DNA from: Puccinellia tenuiflora
Taxonomy: Eukaryota > Streptophyta > Magnoliopsida > Poales > Poaceae
DNA: 64,000 nucleotides
NCBI GenBank assembly: GCA_012064385.1
Contig: QRDG01000231.1
Span: 62,001 to 126,000 of the forward strand
Direction: 5' to 3'
Below are positions 21,320 to 33,516 of this stretch, piece after piece; position 1 is the first letter of the stretch, and every line of letters begins with the position of its first letter. Position numbers and translations under genes: made by a program. The notes under the pieces were generated by a model. The model did not search any database. It was not told where the DNA came from and saw only the letters and a program-made list of their open reading frames with translations.

Positions 21320-22950
21320 GACCCATCAAATGGTGTGTCTCTTGTAGTGAAGGAGTATGTTAATGGGTTTACTAATGATTTTTCCAAATATTTCTACAAC
21401 GGACATGTCTGTTATTCAAATCCGCCGAGAAGGATGACGAATTGACGATGATGTCTAAGTCCCAAATTTGAAACCAGCAATGGGCCGGAGGCATTAAATA
21501 TATGTGTTCCAGATACTAAAGGCTCTTCTAGTGTTTCTGAGTTTAGAAAGGGTGTGCCACTACCGTCTCTATTTTTGCAAGGAAGATGTCTCTTTGCCTG
21601 CAACTTATAGCAAGGGAAAGAAAACTGGGAATAAGGATGAGAGAGGGGGACAAGGGAGAGTGGGTGTACCACATTTTTTCTGTTAGAGAAACAATTATTC
21701 AAAACAAAATATTTTTATAACCGTTCGTCAAAATTACAAGCCATTTTCATGGCTGCGTTACCTATGGCATCTCTAGAAATAGACCCCTTGTTAATAAGTT
21801 TTGATGAACGGTTTTATCGTACTTCCTAAACTAGTATGGGTGTACTTCAAAATATATTGGTTTTTAGCGTACTTGTACTTGTGTTTATGTACACGTATTG
21901 CACTTGGAAGTACCTTTGCGCGGCACTTGGAAGTACATCATGCAAGGGTGAACCCATATAAATTATTTAGTGGGGGCACTTCAGATGAGAGTGAGGACAA
22001 TTGTAGTACAAAATCGATTTTTAACCCTTTTTTAAATATAAACAAATTACACTAAAATTAAAAAAACAAATGAGCCTGGGGCATTGCCCACACTCAGCTC
22101 TACATGGATCCGCGCATACATTTGGAAGTATGCTAGTGCTACACATGGAACTTGGAAGTATTCCGCACAAGGATGCTCCGTGCGCGACATATGTCTCTCC
22201 GAAGGGGGGTATTTTATTAGAGGTACCCCTCACGACCATAGAATAGAAAAATTTGTTATGTACATCCATGTGCACACATATATGTCAATGGACGATAGCT
22301 TTAATTGGTCAATTTATTGGGCAATGATCACCGTGCATACCTCTTCAACCTTTAGCTCAGCTCAAGTGGAACCCTAAATGCACCGCCACAACCCCAACTC
22401 ATCCTCTTCCCTCGCCGCCATTGGCTCAGGCTGCCAGGCAAAGCCTTCCCAGAGGCCGAAGGAGGCATGATTTTCTCTTGGGCGCATCTCTTCTTGTAGG
22501 TGGATCCGGTCAGAGGGACTCATGACTCGTAGGGATGGTAGACGATAGCGGTGGCCAGTAGTAGTACTCACCACATGTGAGCAGCATCAGATGAGCCACA
22601 TTGGTCTTCCACGCCGGACCAAAGAGGCATATATCCGTGGGCATGTCCGTCCCTTTCTGGTGACGACAAGATTGGTAAATATGCTCATTATAGATCATAT
22701 CGATAGATGGTAATGGTTTTCCGTGTGCACTATGGTAGTGGCGAAGGCAACGCTCGAGTCTCCGGTTGTGTGTATCGTGTGTTCTTCCTTCTGGCGTCTT
22801 ATATGTTCTGTGGTGTTTTAGACTTGGGTCCATCTAACCCTCAGCTGAATGAGAATTAAGCTAATTCTCATTCAGGTGACGTCAGCATGCGCACCATACG
22901 TTTTTCTTACCGAAAACTCCGTCATTTCGTTGCTTCCACGTGATTCCAAC
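21320..22950. other. No gene recognised
   Basis: Mixed AT-rich sequence with short frames only. 22846-22880 holds a small hairpin (TGAATGAGAATTAAGC / CTAATTCTCATTCA) that may be the left boundary of the repeat-rich block that follows. Confidence 0.3.
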
Positions 22951-22955
22951 CGTAG

Positions 22956-23011
22956 CTAGCTAGAATAGTACTACTCTATCCATCTAGCTAGAATAGTACT
23001 ACTCGATCCAT
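22956..23011. repeat. 28-bp tandem duplication
   Basis: CTAGCTAGAATAGTACTACT begins at both 22956 and 22984; the two 28-bp units differ at only a couple of bases. Confidence 0.9.
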
Positions 23012-23194
23012 CCCAATTAATGCATGCATGCAGCTTTGTTTTCTTGTTTATATGCATGACGTCTTTTTTCAGCCACCACTTTATACTTGCGACTATTATA
23101 TGGAAGTAATTGATCGGCTTATCATTGTTTTGTGGGAAAAATATCTCGGTCATAACTCTAGTGAAAAATCTTATTTACCCGTAACTGTTAAATC

Positions 23195-23790
23195 TCAGTG
23201 ACAGCCACACTCGCAACTGGAAAAATAACTCAGTTGCAACTCGATCTGCAACTCGGAAAAACTCAGTTGCAACTTGACATGCAACTCAGAAAATTTAGTT
23301 GTGACTCCACTTGTAATTGAAAAAAAAACTCAGTTGCAACCCGACTTGCAATTGGAAAAAAAACTCAGTTGCGACTCCATATGCAACTAGAAAAAAATTC
23401 GGTTGCAATCCGATTTGCAATTGGAAAAAATTTAGTTACGACTCCACTTGCAACTGAAAAAAATCTCAGTTGCAACCCGACTTGCAACTGGAAAAAAACT
23501 TAGTTGCGACTCCATATGCAACTAGAAAAAAAACTCAGTTGCAACTCTATATACAACTAGAAAATATCTCTGTTGCAACCCGACTTGCAACTGAAAAAAA
23601 CTTAAGTTGCGTCTCCATATGCAACTAGAATCTCAGTTGCAATCCGACTTGCAACTGAAAAAATTCTGTTGCGACTCCACATGTAACTGGAAAAAAATCT
23701 CAGTTGCAACCGGGTTCGCAACTGGAAAAAAAATCAGTTGCATCTCCACTTGAAACTGAAAAAACTTCAGTTAAAACTTACAACCTCACG
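23195..23790. repeat. Minisatellite of hairpin-forming TTGCAACTG units, block 1
   Basis: Roughly 33-35-bp units follow the pattern CAGTTGCAACCCGACTTGCAACTG plus an A-rich spacer, repeated about 18 times with substitutions. Each unit contains the words CAGTTGCAA and TTGCAACTG, which are reverse complements, so single strands can form serial small hairpins separated by A4-A8. Confidence 0.9.
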
Positions 23791-23984
23791 CGCAACGAAA
23801 CAAATCCCTACTAAAGCCAACAACATAAAGATAATAAATCATCTTTTAAAAAACAAATTATATACTTGGGTCATGCACACAATGAAACGAATAAAATACA
23901 AACAAAAAACAAGTGCAAAAAGCAAATTAAATGTGTAAAGTAATATGGTATATAAAATCATGATCATATAATAATACAAATATC

Positions 23985-24047
23985 TCGTTGGCTTAGTGGT
24001 AAATGACCTTCACTCTCTAGGTGCAGAGTTCGATCCCAGCAAAGCAC
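23985..24047 (+). repeat. tRNA-like segment between the minisatellite blocks
   Basis: TGGCTTAGTGG resembles a Pol III A box and GAGTTCGATCCC resembles a B box, 33 bp apart, as in tRNAs. The flanking acceptor-stem halves do not pair and the anticodon loop is irregular, so I regard it as a tRNA-derived SINE head or tRNA pseudogene rather than a working tRNA. Confidence 0.5.
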
Positions 24048-24440
24048 CCTGACTTGCAACTGTAAAATTCTCAGTTGCACCCTCACTTGTAATTGAAAAA
24101 ATACTCAGTTGCGACCCGACTCGTAACTGAGAAAAAGTCAGTTACGACACCATTTGCAATTGAAAAAATACTCAGTTGCGACCCGACTTGAAACTGAGAA
24201 AAAGTTAGTTGCAACACGACTTGCAACTGAAAAAAATACTCAGTTACGACCCGACTTGCAACTGAGAAAAAGTTAGTTACGACACGACTTGCAACTGGAA
24301 AAAATCTCAGTTGTAACCCAATTTGGAACCAGAAAAAAATCTCGGTTACAAGTCGACTTGCAACTGAAAAATTCTATAGAAAAACAATATCAGTTGGAAG
24401 CCGGCTTGCAACTGGGAAAAATCTCAGTTGCAACTTGACT
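24048..24440. repeat. Minisatellite of TTGCAACTG units, block 2
   Basis: The same 33-35-bp repeat as at 23195-23790, about 11 more units, with some units carrying GAGAAAAAGT spacers. The tRNA-like segment and about 190 bp of AT-rich sequence separate the two blocks. Confidence 0.9.
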
Positions 24441-25280
24441 TGTAACTAACAAAAAATAATAAGAAAAACAAAATAAGTACAAAGAAATACAAAACAAAAA
24501 ATATTTTTTCTTTTAAGAATCAATAAAAACAGGTAAAAAATCGTGGGCTCTTTCGTTTTGCAACTGCAAGAAACCTATGTGTCCGAGAAAATAAAAAGAC
24601 AAAAGGGATAAAAAAAATCAACTTGAACTACTATAAAAAAACAAATACAAAAAGACCGAAACACACAAAATCCACAAAGCTTAGGTCGGACCAGTACAAG
24701 TACCTAGACAGGTCTTCATGTAACTTGATAATGAAAAGCAAAGCAACAATGCGAACAGGTGCTAGGCCTTGCGGGACCAGCCTGACAAAAAGAGGAAGCT
24801 AGCAAAATAGCTACAGACCTACAGCATCTCTCCCGCAGACCCTCGCCCGGACAAATGAAACAACAGAAAAAAAAAGCCAATTTGTGCACGAATCTCCACA
24901 TAACATATACGGTTGAACAGTTAACTGAGAATTAAGTCCAGCTGAGAATTAGCAAAACCGTTTAGACTTAGTCTAGCTAGACGTGACTTGCCGTTGTTCA
25001 GTTTTTCTTAATAATCTGACAGTGTGGGCCCTACACCATTTTCGTACTAATCAATGGATTAAGCATCTGTCGTGCTATTTTCTGGTAATTTTCTATTAAA
25101 AACACATGAAGCAGCTATGACAACTTGTTGAGCTAAAGCATCTTCAAGAAATTCTTTACCGCGGCGTCCTCCGCTACCGCAATAGCGAGCCGATGGGGCC
25201 GTACTGTCAAAGATACGCACGTACGTACGGATAAAGCTACGCTAGCTTATACAACAATTAAGTGCCTCGATGGATGTCTA
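24441..25280. other. AT-rich, no gene recognised
   Basis: A-rich sequence up to 24700, then mixed sequence. GAGAATTAAGTCCAGCTGAGAATTAG at 24928-24953 echoes the hairpin near 22846 and may mark the other edge of the minisatellite-bearing element. I could not define termini. Confidence 0.3.
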
Positions 25281-26006
25281 CCTTGCCTCCAACGCTTGCT
25301 TGGCATCGGAATCATGGTTACTTAGCCGTAAGAGTAATCAAGCAAGTAGTAACTCAAAACTGTATATATAGAGAAGATAGATTAATTTGATTGGTTAGTC
25401 CAGTCCGGGCACGCTAGCTAGATAGTCCTATGTACGTTGAGCTCTTGCTTTGACAGGACTGCGCATGGTTGTGGATTTTGCTGTTTCCTACGGCACCCAC
25501 GGAATATGTCGAGGTCGACTACGGAAACTTCGAGGTCGTCTCTCCGGTGTCAACTGGAGCTGTGTGGATGTTCGCATGCGCTGTCTGGATGTGGATGCCA
25601 CCGCAAAGTGTATAGAGCAAACCAGATGGACAATCAGATCGTTACGAGTAATTTTCTAATCTTTACCCCTAATTACTGTCTTGGGACAACGTTTTACATG
25701 TTGAATTTATTACTCCAGATAATTTGTTCGCTAAGCATTTTTGCACGAATTTTAAATGCAAGTTATATGGTCAAATAGTTTTGCAGGAAGGTACTTAAAT
25801 TGTTATGACGAACCATAGGCTACCGACTAATACGAAAACACATCCTATATATCGACCATTCAAACTACATGAATGAACCCCCCAAATCTCATCAGCTTAT
25901 GACTATGGCTAACAGCTTCCATTTTTCAAGTCTCTACTTGTCCTCCAAGACAATTCCACACCAACAACATGCTATTAAGATAAGAAGGGTGCATGGCCTC
26001 TAGCAC
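25281..26006. promoter_or_regulatory. Duplicated promoter of the broken glycine-rich gene
   Basis: CTCCAACGCTTGCTTGGCATCGGAA at 25288-25312 and TTTCCTACGGCACCCACGGA near 25484 match 16866-16890 and about 17023 upstream of the intact gene. About 480 bp of other sequence then separates this block from the TATA box, where the intact gene has about 15 bp. Confidence 0.6.
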
Positions 26007-26014
26007 TATAAATA
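26007..26014 (+). promoter_or_regulatory. TATA box of the glycine-rich pseudogene
   Basis: TATAAATA is retained 57 bp upstream of the ATG at 26064, so the locus could still be transcribed. Confidence 0.6.
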
Positions 26015-26063
26015 CCCACATATGCATGCTTTTCTAGAAACTCACCTCACTTGAACTCCCACA

Positions 26064-26645
26064 ATGGCAAACACAAAACTAGCAGCTCTCGGGTTCATTG
26101 TACTCTTGAGCATTGGATTAGCCAATGCTGGAAGGGTGGCTAGATACTCTAGTTCTCAAGGTAATGGATATGGTGGGTGAGCGGGTGGTGGTGAAGTGAG
26201 TGGTGGTGGCTCAGGATCGGGGGGTGGAACCGGGTCTGGCCAGAGTTCAACCAATGGTGTGCATGCAAGCAGTGGAGGTGGAGGAGAAGGGGGTGGTGGT
26301 AGCCAATACGATGGTACCGGATACGGTTCCGGTGCCCGGCTCAGGCTCCAGTGGCTATAATGAGAATACGTTTGAAGGTGATGTTGGTGGATCTTCTAGC
26401 TCTAGCGGTACCGGTGGTGGTGGTCGAGGAGGACAAGCATCTGGTGGTTATTATGGATCTAGTGGCTACGGATCCGGTAGTGTAGTGGATCTGGCTATAG
26501 TGATGCAACTAATAACTACAATTATGGTAATGGTAATGCAAATGCATATGCTAATGGGGGTGGAAGTGGCAGCAGGCAGGGCACAAATGGCGGGAGCGGA
26601 AGTGGCAACGGTGCTGGATCCGGTTCTGGCAATGCCAACCCGTAA
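26064..26645 (+). pseudogene. Glycine-rich cell wall protein, broken duplicate
   Basis: The first 38 codons reproduce the signal peptide and start of the protein at 17112 with few changes, then a TGA at 26178-26180 replaces a glycine codon. Further on, the Gly/Ser frame shifts near 26330 (before the NENTFEGDVGG block) and shifts back near 26480. The terminal codons and TAA at 26643-26645 are again in the original frame. Three independent lesions make a pseudogene the best reading. The 3' flank and polyadenylation region also match the intact copy. If still transcribed, it would yield only a 38-residue peptide that is essentially a signal peptide. Confidence 0.9.
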
Positions 26646-26649
26646 CTCC

Positions 26650-27420
26650 TTGCATCGTGCTAATCCAAATATGAAGCCCAACCTGCTCTGTGACGAGTGG
26701 GTACCATATAATTTATTTTCATTTGTTTGTACCTGTCATGTTGTTTGTTACAAGAAATAAAGGGCTTCATCATTCCCATTAAATGTTAGTAGTGTCAACA
26801 ACATGAAAATTGCGTGTATGTGGGCTTCTCTAAAATGTAAGATGCCTTTCACCATCGTATATCTAGTTATGTATAACAATTTCGAAGTAAGTTAATTGTA
26901 TGGTTTACTAAATAGTGCTATTCATGTGTGCATACATTGGAGTACAAGTTAATTGTCCATCATTGATGATCCCATTCTTAGCTTCATGGCAGTCTTTATG
27001 TTCAACAAATTGCTCATAGTCAAATCTGGTGTACATTCTAGTTTTCTTTCTGGTTAGTGGTTACTATTGTTAATGACGAACACTAAAAAAGCATAAATGG
27101 GCTAGTTCCATAACTAAGCATGTCTAGTGTCGCACTGTACCAGGTCAGTTTCGAGACATGGAAAATGATGGAGCTCATGCGGGGCGATGTCTTGCTGCCT
27201 TTTGAATGCATGATATTTCTTGGACTTAAGAATTAACCGACCCTTAGTCAATATTTGATACTCACGTATCTTTACTTGGGGTTGCTGGTGGTTGTCTATG
27301 GTGTCACACCCCATGCTCCCCCTCTCTACCGTTGTACAACCATATTGTGATGGACCCGCGACAGCAAACCTATTCTCCCTGCTATAATCAATTAAATTAG
27401 CATGTGATTGGTTGAACGGA
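26650..27420. other. 3' flank of the pseudogene, no gene
   Basis: The first 150 bp match the 3' flank of the gene at 17112. The remainder is unremarkable AT-rich sequence. Confidence 0.4.
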
Positions 27421-27427
27421 TCGGGCA

Positions 27428-27765
27428 ATGGCAGCGGAATCGTCAAGAGTGAGGAGAGAAGGGACGGACGTGCAGGACCTGATGCGTAAGTTGAAGCTGA
27501 GCGAGGTAGAGAAGGAAGGGGTGTTTCTGGCCAAGGAGGAGAGAGGTGGACTACCGGAGGTGAAGTGGATGGCGGTGGCGAAGCTGTTGACTGGGATTTC
27601 AGTGAAGATTCGTTGAAGCGGACCATGCTCTCGGCCTGGAATTCGACGAGGGAGGTGACGTTCAAGAGGATTGAAAAGAACTTGTTCCTAGTGCAAGCCT
27701 TTTGTCTAGGGACTGGAAGCGGATCATGGATTCGGCAATGGTGTAAATTCCATTGTTTTCATGGC
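27428..27765 (+). pseudogene. DUF4283 (LINE-type ORF1) remnant
   Basis: The frame from 27428 gives LMRKLKLSEVEKEGVFLAKE, then LPEVKWMAVAKLL, and after a frame change STREVTFKRIEKNLFLVQAF followed by a RDWKRIMDS piece in yet another frame. This is the start of the DUF4283 domain seen in plant non-LTR retrotransposon and retroelement gag-like proteins (VFLAKEE..LPEVKW..VA..L, then F.I.KNLFLVQAFCLGDWKRIM). The zinc knuckle and the reverse transcriptase are missing. Two frameshifts exclude function. Confidence 0.7.
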
Positions 27766-27769
27766 ATTA

Positions 27770-28711
27770 CGATGACGGATGAAACCAAACCACAAAAACC
27801 TTACTGTTTTTATTATAGGCATAGATGGGCAGAAAATAAGGGAAGCATCCAAGGTGATTCTTCTTTTGCGGGGAATCCAAGGTAATTTTGAAGATGCTAA
27901 ATCTCTTATGGAAAATTCACTTATAAACTGAGGGTGAAAACTATAATATGAATATTGTAACTGCAATACTATTTGTTGGTAAGATTTAATAGTTTTGAAC
28001 TCAAATGTTTAGCAAGGATGTCCGAAAATAAATTTAAAATGTTGAAATTGATTTGATATATCAAGATACTGTCATATATTTCCTGGAGAGGAAGATTATT
28101 GTATCTTGTTACATATCGCAGACAAGCTTTTATTGAAATATACCATTGTATAGTCTACATATTTATTTATTACCTAGCAGTTATGGATGAAAACATTGTA
28201 CGAGTTAAGATGAATGTGGAATCTTGGATCATAGAACTGAGGCCCCACAAATATCTAAGTATAAACAAACTCTAGAGGATAATGGCCGAGTGGCCGACAC
28301 ATGTGAGTTAGATTGATAACGCATGCCTGCTGAGAAAATACTTCAGCAAATTGCCTATGACTAGCATAATTGTACAATAACTGCAAGCAAGCACAAGGTA
28401 TTATAATGATAAAGATAAACAATGATGTGAAATGGCACTTGTTATCAGCCGGTATTAATAAAGCACATTTGAACCCAGATGTACTTGCATAGAGGGGACA
28501 TACAAGTCGCACTCGTACTTGACAGATCCGCAGCCACACAAACATCAAAAGTAATGTAGCAACCAATAAAAGTAAAAGAGAAAAATATCTGCAAAGCAAT
28601 GTAAAGCGGAAATATTTCATTCTGCCGCTATGCAGAGATAAGCTTACCTGCTCAATGCTGAGATAAACATCAAACATAATTCATGATAGCATATTTCTCC
28701 AACAAATCATC
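27770..28711. other. 3' flank of F-box copy A
   Basis: AT-rich. 28360-28410 (GTACAATAACTGCAAGCAAG) is homologous to the regions next to copies B and C where SINEs have inserted, and here it is an empty site. Confidence 0.5.
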
Positions 28712-30240
28712 TTATGTATTGTGCAAGTTCAGCTCCATCATGTCCACACCAATGGCCGTGCCTACAAGCATATGAAGTCATCGAACCAATGACCAACAAA
28801 AGGTCAAACAGACACGAGGGGGCATCAACTAGATATTTAGAAAAGGTCCAATGTTTATATTGAAGAAAAACAACTCAGGTTAGATACAACATCAGGAGTA
28901 GATAAACAAAACTCCATTTACTATCAAATAAACACAATATTCTCAAAAACAGTATACAATCACTATCAAGGATATGAACAATCAGGCTATTAGCTGATTG
29001 GAGGGGAAAAGTTACCTAAAATTATTCCTAAGCTCGCTCCATGCAATATCGGATAAAATAAAACATACCCATAGCCCCAAACAGTTAAGCAATAAAAGCG
29101 TTCATGGCTATTCACATGATAAATTTAGCGAGAAAAGATGAAATAAACTCCATTTATTAATTTTCTCTGGAACAAATGAACTTTGCCTCTTGCAGCAGTA
29201 TACCCTTTTAAAAGTAATAAACTAACCACTATTTCGTAAATATCATACCAAAGTCGTTAGTTTGGATTTAAGATGACTAGCAAGAGTGATAATAACAATA
29301 TTGACTAAAAGAAATATAGCTAGCTTTTAAGCTTCATCTGGTTTAAGATAGTTTTTCTTCATGTAGTCGTCTTCGATTTCTTGAGAAACATCCTTGCTGC
29401 ACTACACTGACTCATGCATTCATTATTGTATTAATTTAGTTCAGTTAATAGAGAAATAATTACCAATATTTACATTCATTATTGTATTATAGGATCTCCA
29501 TAGAGTAAACAGCCAAATAGTTTGCCACCTCTGACTCATGCAGTAGTAGTACCAGAATATCAAAAAGAAACATCGCAAAATTTTATTTTACATTACTGAC
29601 AAAGGAGACACACCCACCGTCTTCATTTAAGGGAAACCAATATCACAATACAGTAGTTACACCTTGCTACAGAAGCAGGACTGGCTAGCTACCATATTTT
29701 TCCAGATCATAACCATCACAAAGAACACCACCACACAAACATGAGGAAAACAATCAGAAAAAGAAACAAGTGAAACGACACAATATAGAACTGTTAGCTT
29801 AACATGAAAGGAGGTGAGCAGAAATCCCACCAGCTAATTATCAAAAAATAACTTGGTTTTATTATACCCACGATGTTAAGTCATGCTATTACCTGCAGCG
29901 TAGAAACTTTCAAATGCATTATGACCAGACATCGCATGGGATCCGGGAAGTTCCTTGAACTGCAATGAATGAAGCTGGATCAGAAAGACGCCGACGGATG
30001 TCCACAATATCACCACATTATTGTACTCAGCAATCCCTAGTAATTCTGTGTCGTCCTTGTCTGAATCTAAGGAAAGTAGCTCGTCCAGTTCAATAGTTCT
30101 TGCTAGCGCCCATGAAGCAACACCATCATAATCTGTCTTCCTCTTCCATAACTGGGCGCTGCAGCCTGACAGAAAGAGGAAACCAAGCCCGCCCCCATCT
30201 GCCTGCATCACGGAGTAGTTCTTCATGTCGAACCTCACTT

Positions 30241-31728
30241 TTGCTTCGGTGGCCTCCCCCTGGGTAAAAGTTTATCATATGGATGGTTGAGATTGCTCCG
30301 TACCCTTTCATAAATATGGACGGCTGAGAAAATTAAAAGATACACGGATCTATATAAACTGTACATTATGTATATACGTATTCGTACGCTAGCGAGTAAG
30401 CTACTACGCATGAGACACGCCCAAGACTCCACGTGGCACCCAACGATTGAAAGGGGTCACCGGCGGCGCGCTGCCACTGGTGACTCGCAGCACATGAGCA
30501 CAACATCCTCTATGGCGGGATAAGCGGGTAGTGCATGCTGGCATCAGCAGGGAGTCGCAGCACACCCCCATGGCGTGGCGCGCTTCAATAGCGAGCATCC
30601 TGGCGTCCCAGACCTTCTGCACGTCACGTATGTCATGTCGGGGGATGCTGGGGAGCGGTTCGGCCGCGTCGCCGGTGCCACCGCGCTGCGCGAGCTCCTT
30701 GGCGCTAGTTAGTTACCAGGTTATTGGTCGACGCCATAGCTAGCTAGCTGCTAGCTAACTTGCTCGGTGAGACAGCGACGATGACCACTCATCGCGTAGC
30801 TAGCAACTTCACATGTAGCAGCAATATAGGAGTAGCTAGCTAACTTGCTCAGTGATGGCAACTCTGCAGCAGCAGCAGTTGATCCGACGAGGCGACGCGC
30901 CGACATTAAGGACGCGCCGAGAATTCTAGGTGCCCGGACTTTTTGTGGAATTGGATCGTGTCGTGTTCGTGGATTGGAAGGAAATAGGTCAATCTTGCTA
31001 GTTTCTTTATCATGTTAATCTGGTAACTAAGCTTATTCCGTCGGCGCCGCCCATTATTGATCGCCGGAGTGACCATGGCGACGACGCGCGGAGGCGGCGC
31101 ACAGCACCGACGGCGAACAGGAGGTAGATGACGCAATAAATGAATCGAAAAGGGGAAATCGGAAGAGAAGCTCACCAGTGAGCGATTGGACAAGGTCTCG
31201 GTGGCGAGGAAGCAACGGCGGCGAGTCAAGCTTGCTCGACGGCGGCGGCCGGGGTTCGAGATGTCGATTGTGTTCCCTTGATTTAAACCATCTCAGCAAA
31301 CTCCGCTTGCACCAGGACGACGAGCACGACGAGCCGGAGCTGGTAGACAAGGCAGCGGTTTCTACGGCGGTGGGCAGACGGCCCGTCGGCGTCGAAGTTG
31401 CCGCTGCCCACGTGGGGACGCATCCGGCATTCCGGCGAGCGCAGCGCGAGGAAGCGCGACGAGCAACACGCGCGGGGACGCGGTCGGCGAGCACGGCGTG
31501 GGGACGTGGCTGGCGAGCGTGCGGTGGCGAGCAGTTGGGCCCTCGCGGTGGCGGCGACGAGCAGCACGCGCAGGGACGTAGCGGCGGCTAGCGCGGCCGT
31601 GCTCGACCTTAGGTATATACAATATATACGCCTGGCATACCTAATTACAATATTAAAATATTCATTTAATGTGAAAAGTCAATCGTGCCCTTTTAAACTT
31701 TTGAGGGAGGGGGAGGCCACTGAAGCAA
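30241..31728. mobile_element. Mutator-like element with captured-looking GC-rich interior
   Basis: The ends are TTGCTTCGGTGGCCTCCCCC and the inverted TTGCTTCAGTGGCCTCCCCC. The 9-bp flanks ACCTCACTT (30232-30240) and ACCCCACGT (31729-31737) agree at 7 of 9 positions, consistent with a diverged Mutator target duplication. No MURA transposase is visible. The interior has two GC-rich, gene-like blocks (30420-30700 and 31050-31610). On the minus strand, 30710-30530 reads AKELAQRGGTGDAAEPLPS then IRDVQKVWDARMLAIEARHA. That looks like real protein-coding sequence, so the element may be a Pack-MULE. Confidence 0.75.
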
Positions 31729-32532
31729 ACCCCACGTGGAACCTATTCACTGGCGGTGGCGAAGGTACCACGGCTAGCCTCTGCCTATCCAAATCAAACT
31801 CAAGGATGTCTGATGAACCCCAGAAAAGAAACCAGTAAAGGGAACTCCCAATCAGCACAGCGGGCTTGCCCGGAAAGATAATGGTGAGGAGGCTGCCCGC
31901 AGAAACCTTGGGCACTGGCGGAGCTTAGTAGGGGCCGACCCGGGCCACGGCCCGCCCAGGTTTTGGGCCAAATTCTTTTTTAGTACTACGCATTAGAGGC
32001 CAGCCCAGCCGCACGACTCGTTCTATTCTCTCGATGCTTCGCGCAGCCGCACGACACGTTCGATTCGGAAAAAAAGGTTCGCATGACTCGCACAGCCTCA
32101 GACAGAGCGAGACCAACCAAACAACAAATCCATGGATGCGCCTCTGCCTCACGCCCTCACTTGCTAGGTTTAGCAAATTAGGGACGAACTGGAGTACCAG
32201 CAGAGGCGGAGCAGAGCAGCACAGTAGACAGCAGCGCCGCGCCGCCGCCCACCACCAGGGGGTCGCCGACTGCCCGACTCGCTGCCGCCAAAAGCAAGGG
32301 CCAAGGGGGTCGCCGACTGCACACAGCACACGGGCCGGCATGGGGCATCTTCCGCCCAGAGGTCTAGCAGCGACAGGCTACTGAATCAAGCCAGTGTCTT
32401 CCCCAATTTCCCTATCCAGGTACTTCTCCTTCTTTTCCCCAATTTCTAGTTAGCCTTTGTCAATTTAAATGAATGGATTGGTCGACTAGATTGTTCACCG
32501 AATTTGTTTTCAATTTTACAATTGCAACAGCC

Positions 32533-32964
32533 ATGGGGAAGGCCACTCAGAGAAGAATCGATTTGGTCTTGAAAAGAAAAAGGGATCAAATAAGCGAAAC
32601 TGAAGAAGATTCTTTACCACCAGCAAATAATCCTTTGCCCTTGCTTGAAATGGAACAACAACAGCAGCCAGGACGAAGGACTTCAGACAAATGAACCGGT
32701 TACTTTTCAAGGTAATGAGTTCTTGCAGCGTGACCCTGGTTTGCGCCCCCAAATTTGGCAATATCCACCGGAGCAAAGAGATACCGTGAGGAGAGCATAT
32801 TTATTGTTAGGTGCTATGCAACCCCATCTCCAGAATTATAAGCTTTCGAGTGAAGAAGGGCATCAGCGGCGCTTCCAGTATAGTTGGTTTGGCCTCTTTC
32901 CATATTTATTGTTAGGCGCTATGCAACCCCATCTCCAGAATTATAAGCTGATGAATATGGTTTA
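32533..32964 (+). pseudogene. TTF-type zinc finger hAT transposase, N-terminal fragment
   Basis: The translation gives KRKRDQISETEEDS, then, after a frameshift near 32680, ERDPG-type sequence (FLQRDPGLRPQIWQYPPEQR), RRAYLLLGAMQPHLQNYKL and RRFQYSWFGLFP. In TTF-type zinc-finger transposases the order is DPGLR.PIW.YP...RDE.RRAY...GPYQP, then RRFQ..WF..FPWLEYS, so the fragment stops just before the zinc-binding part. A 49-bp segment (32796-32844) is duplicated at 32901-32949, repeating the LLLGAMQPHLQNYKL segment and cutting the family sequence. The ATG at 32533 is a guess. Confidence 0.75.
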
Positions 32965-33516
32965 GGCCCAGTTCTTTTGGAGTTTCTCAACAGCTTGTAG
33001 GTGAAAAAAAGCTGAAGCCCAAAAGAACTGGAATTTTAGGCGCTTCCTAGGACAGCCGGCTTCAACGAATCCTTCACAGTCGAAAAAAGCTGGGATACCC
33101 CTCCTTCCCGCAACCGCCCGCGGCTTCCACTAGTAAAACGAATCGTTTTTTTGATTTGCCCCTGTTGGACAGCGTATTTACAGCAAAGTGCCACCGCTCG
33201 GTCATTTCTTTTCTTTCGTCTCCTCCCGACCGAACATTTTCTCTTTTCTTTTTCTCTGTCTCCTCATTTCTTCTCCTCCCGAGCGGAACGAGCAGTGGAG
33301 CTAGCTAGGGTTCCTCGGCCGCTCGCCCGCCGCCGCCGCCCGCCGCCCGCCGTCCTCGCCGCGTCTGACCCCAAGCCGCCCGCCGCCCCGCATCTTGTCG
33401 TCCCCGACCCGCCCGAAGCACCTCTCCCAGCCCCGGCTGGAGGTGACCTCGAGTGCGGCAGCAGCTCAAGGACTGCTCTGGCGCCGCCGCCAGGAGCAAC
33501 TCCGTCGCGGCCGCCC

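Noticed and set aside
23985..24047. Functional tRNA gene
   Set aside because: A- and B-box-like words are present but the acceptor stem does not pair and the anticodon loop is irregular.
23195..24440. CRISPR-like regular repeat array
   Set aside because: Units are contiguous, degenerate and self-complementary with A-rich spacers rather than unique spacers, and the window is plant nuclear DNA.
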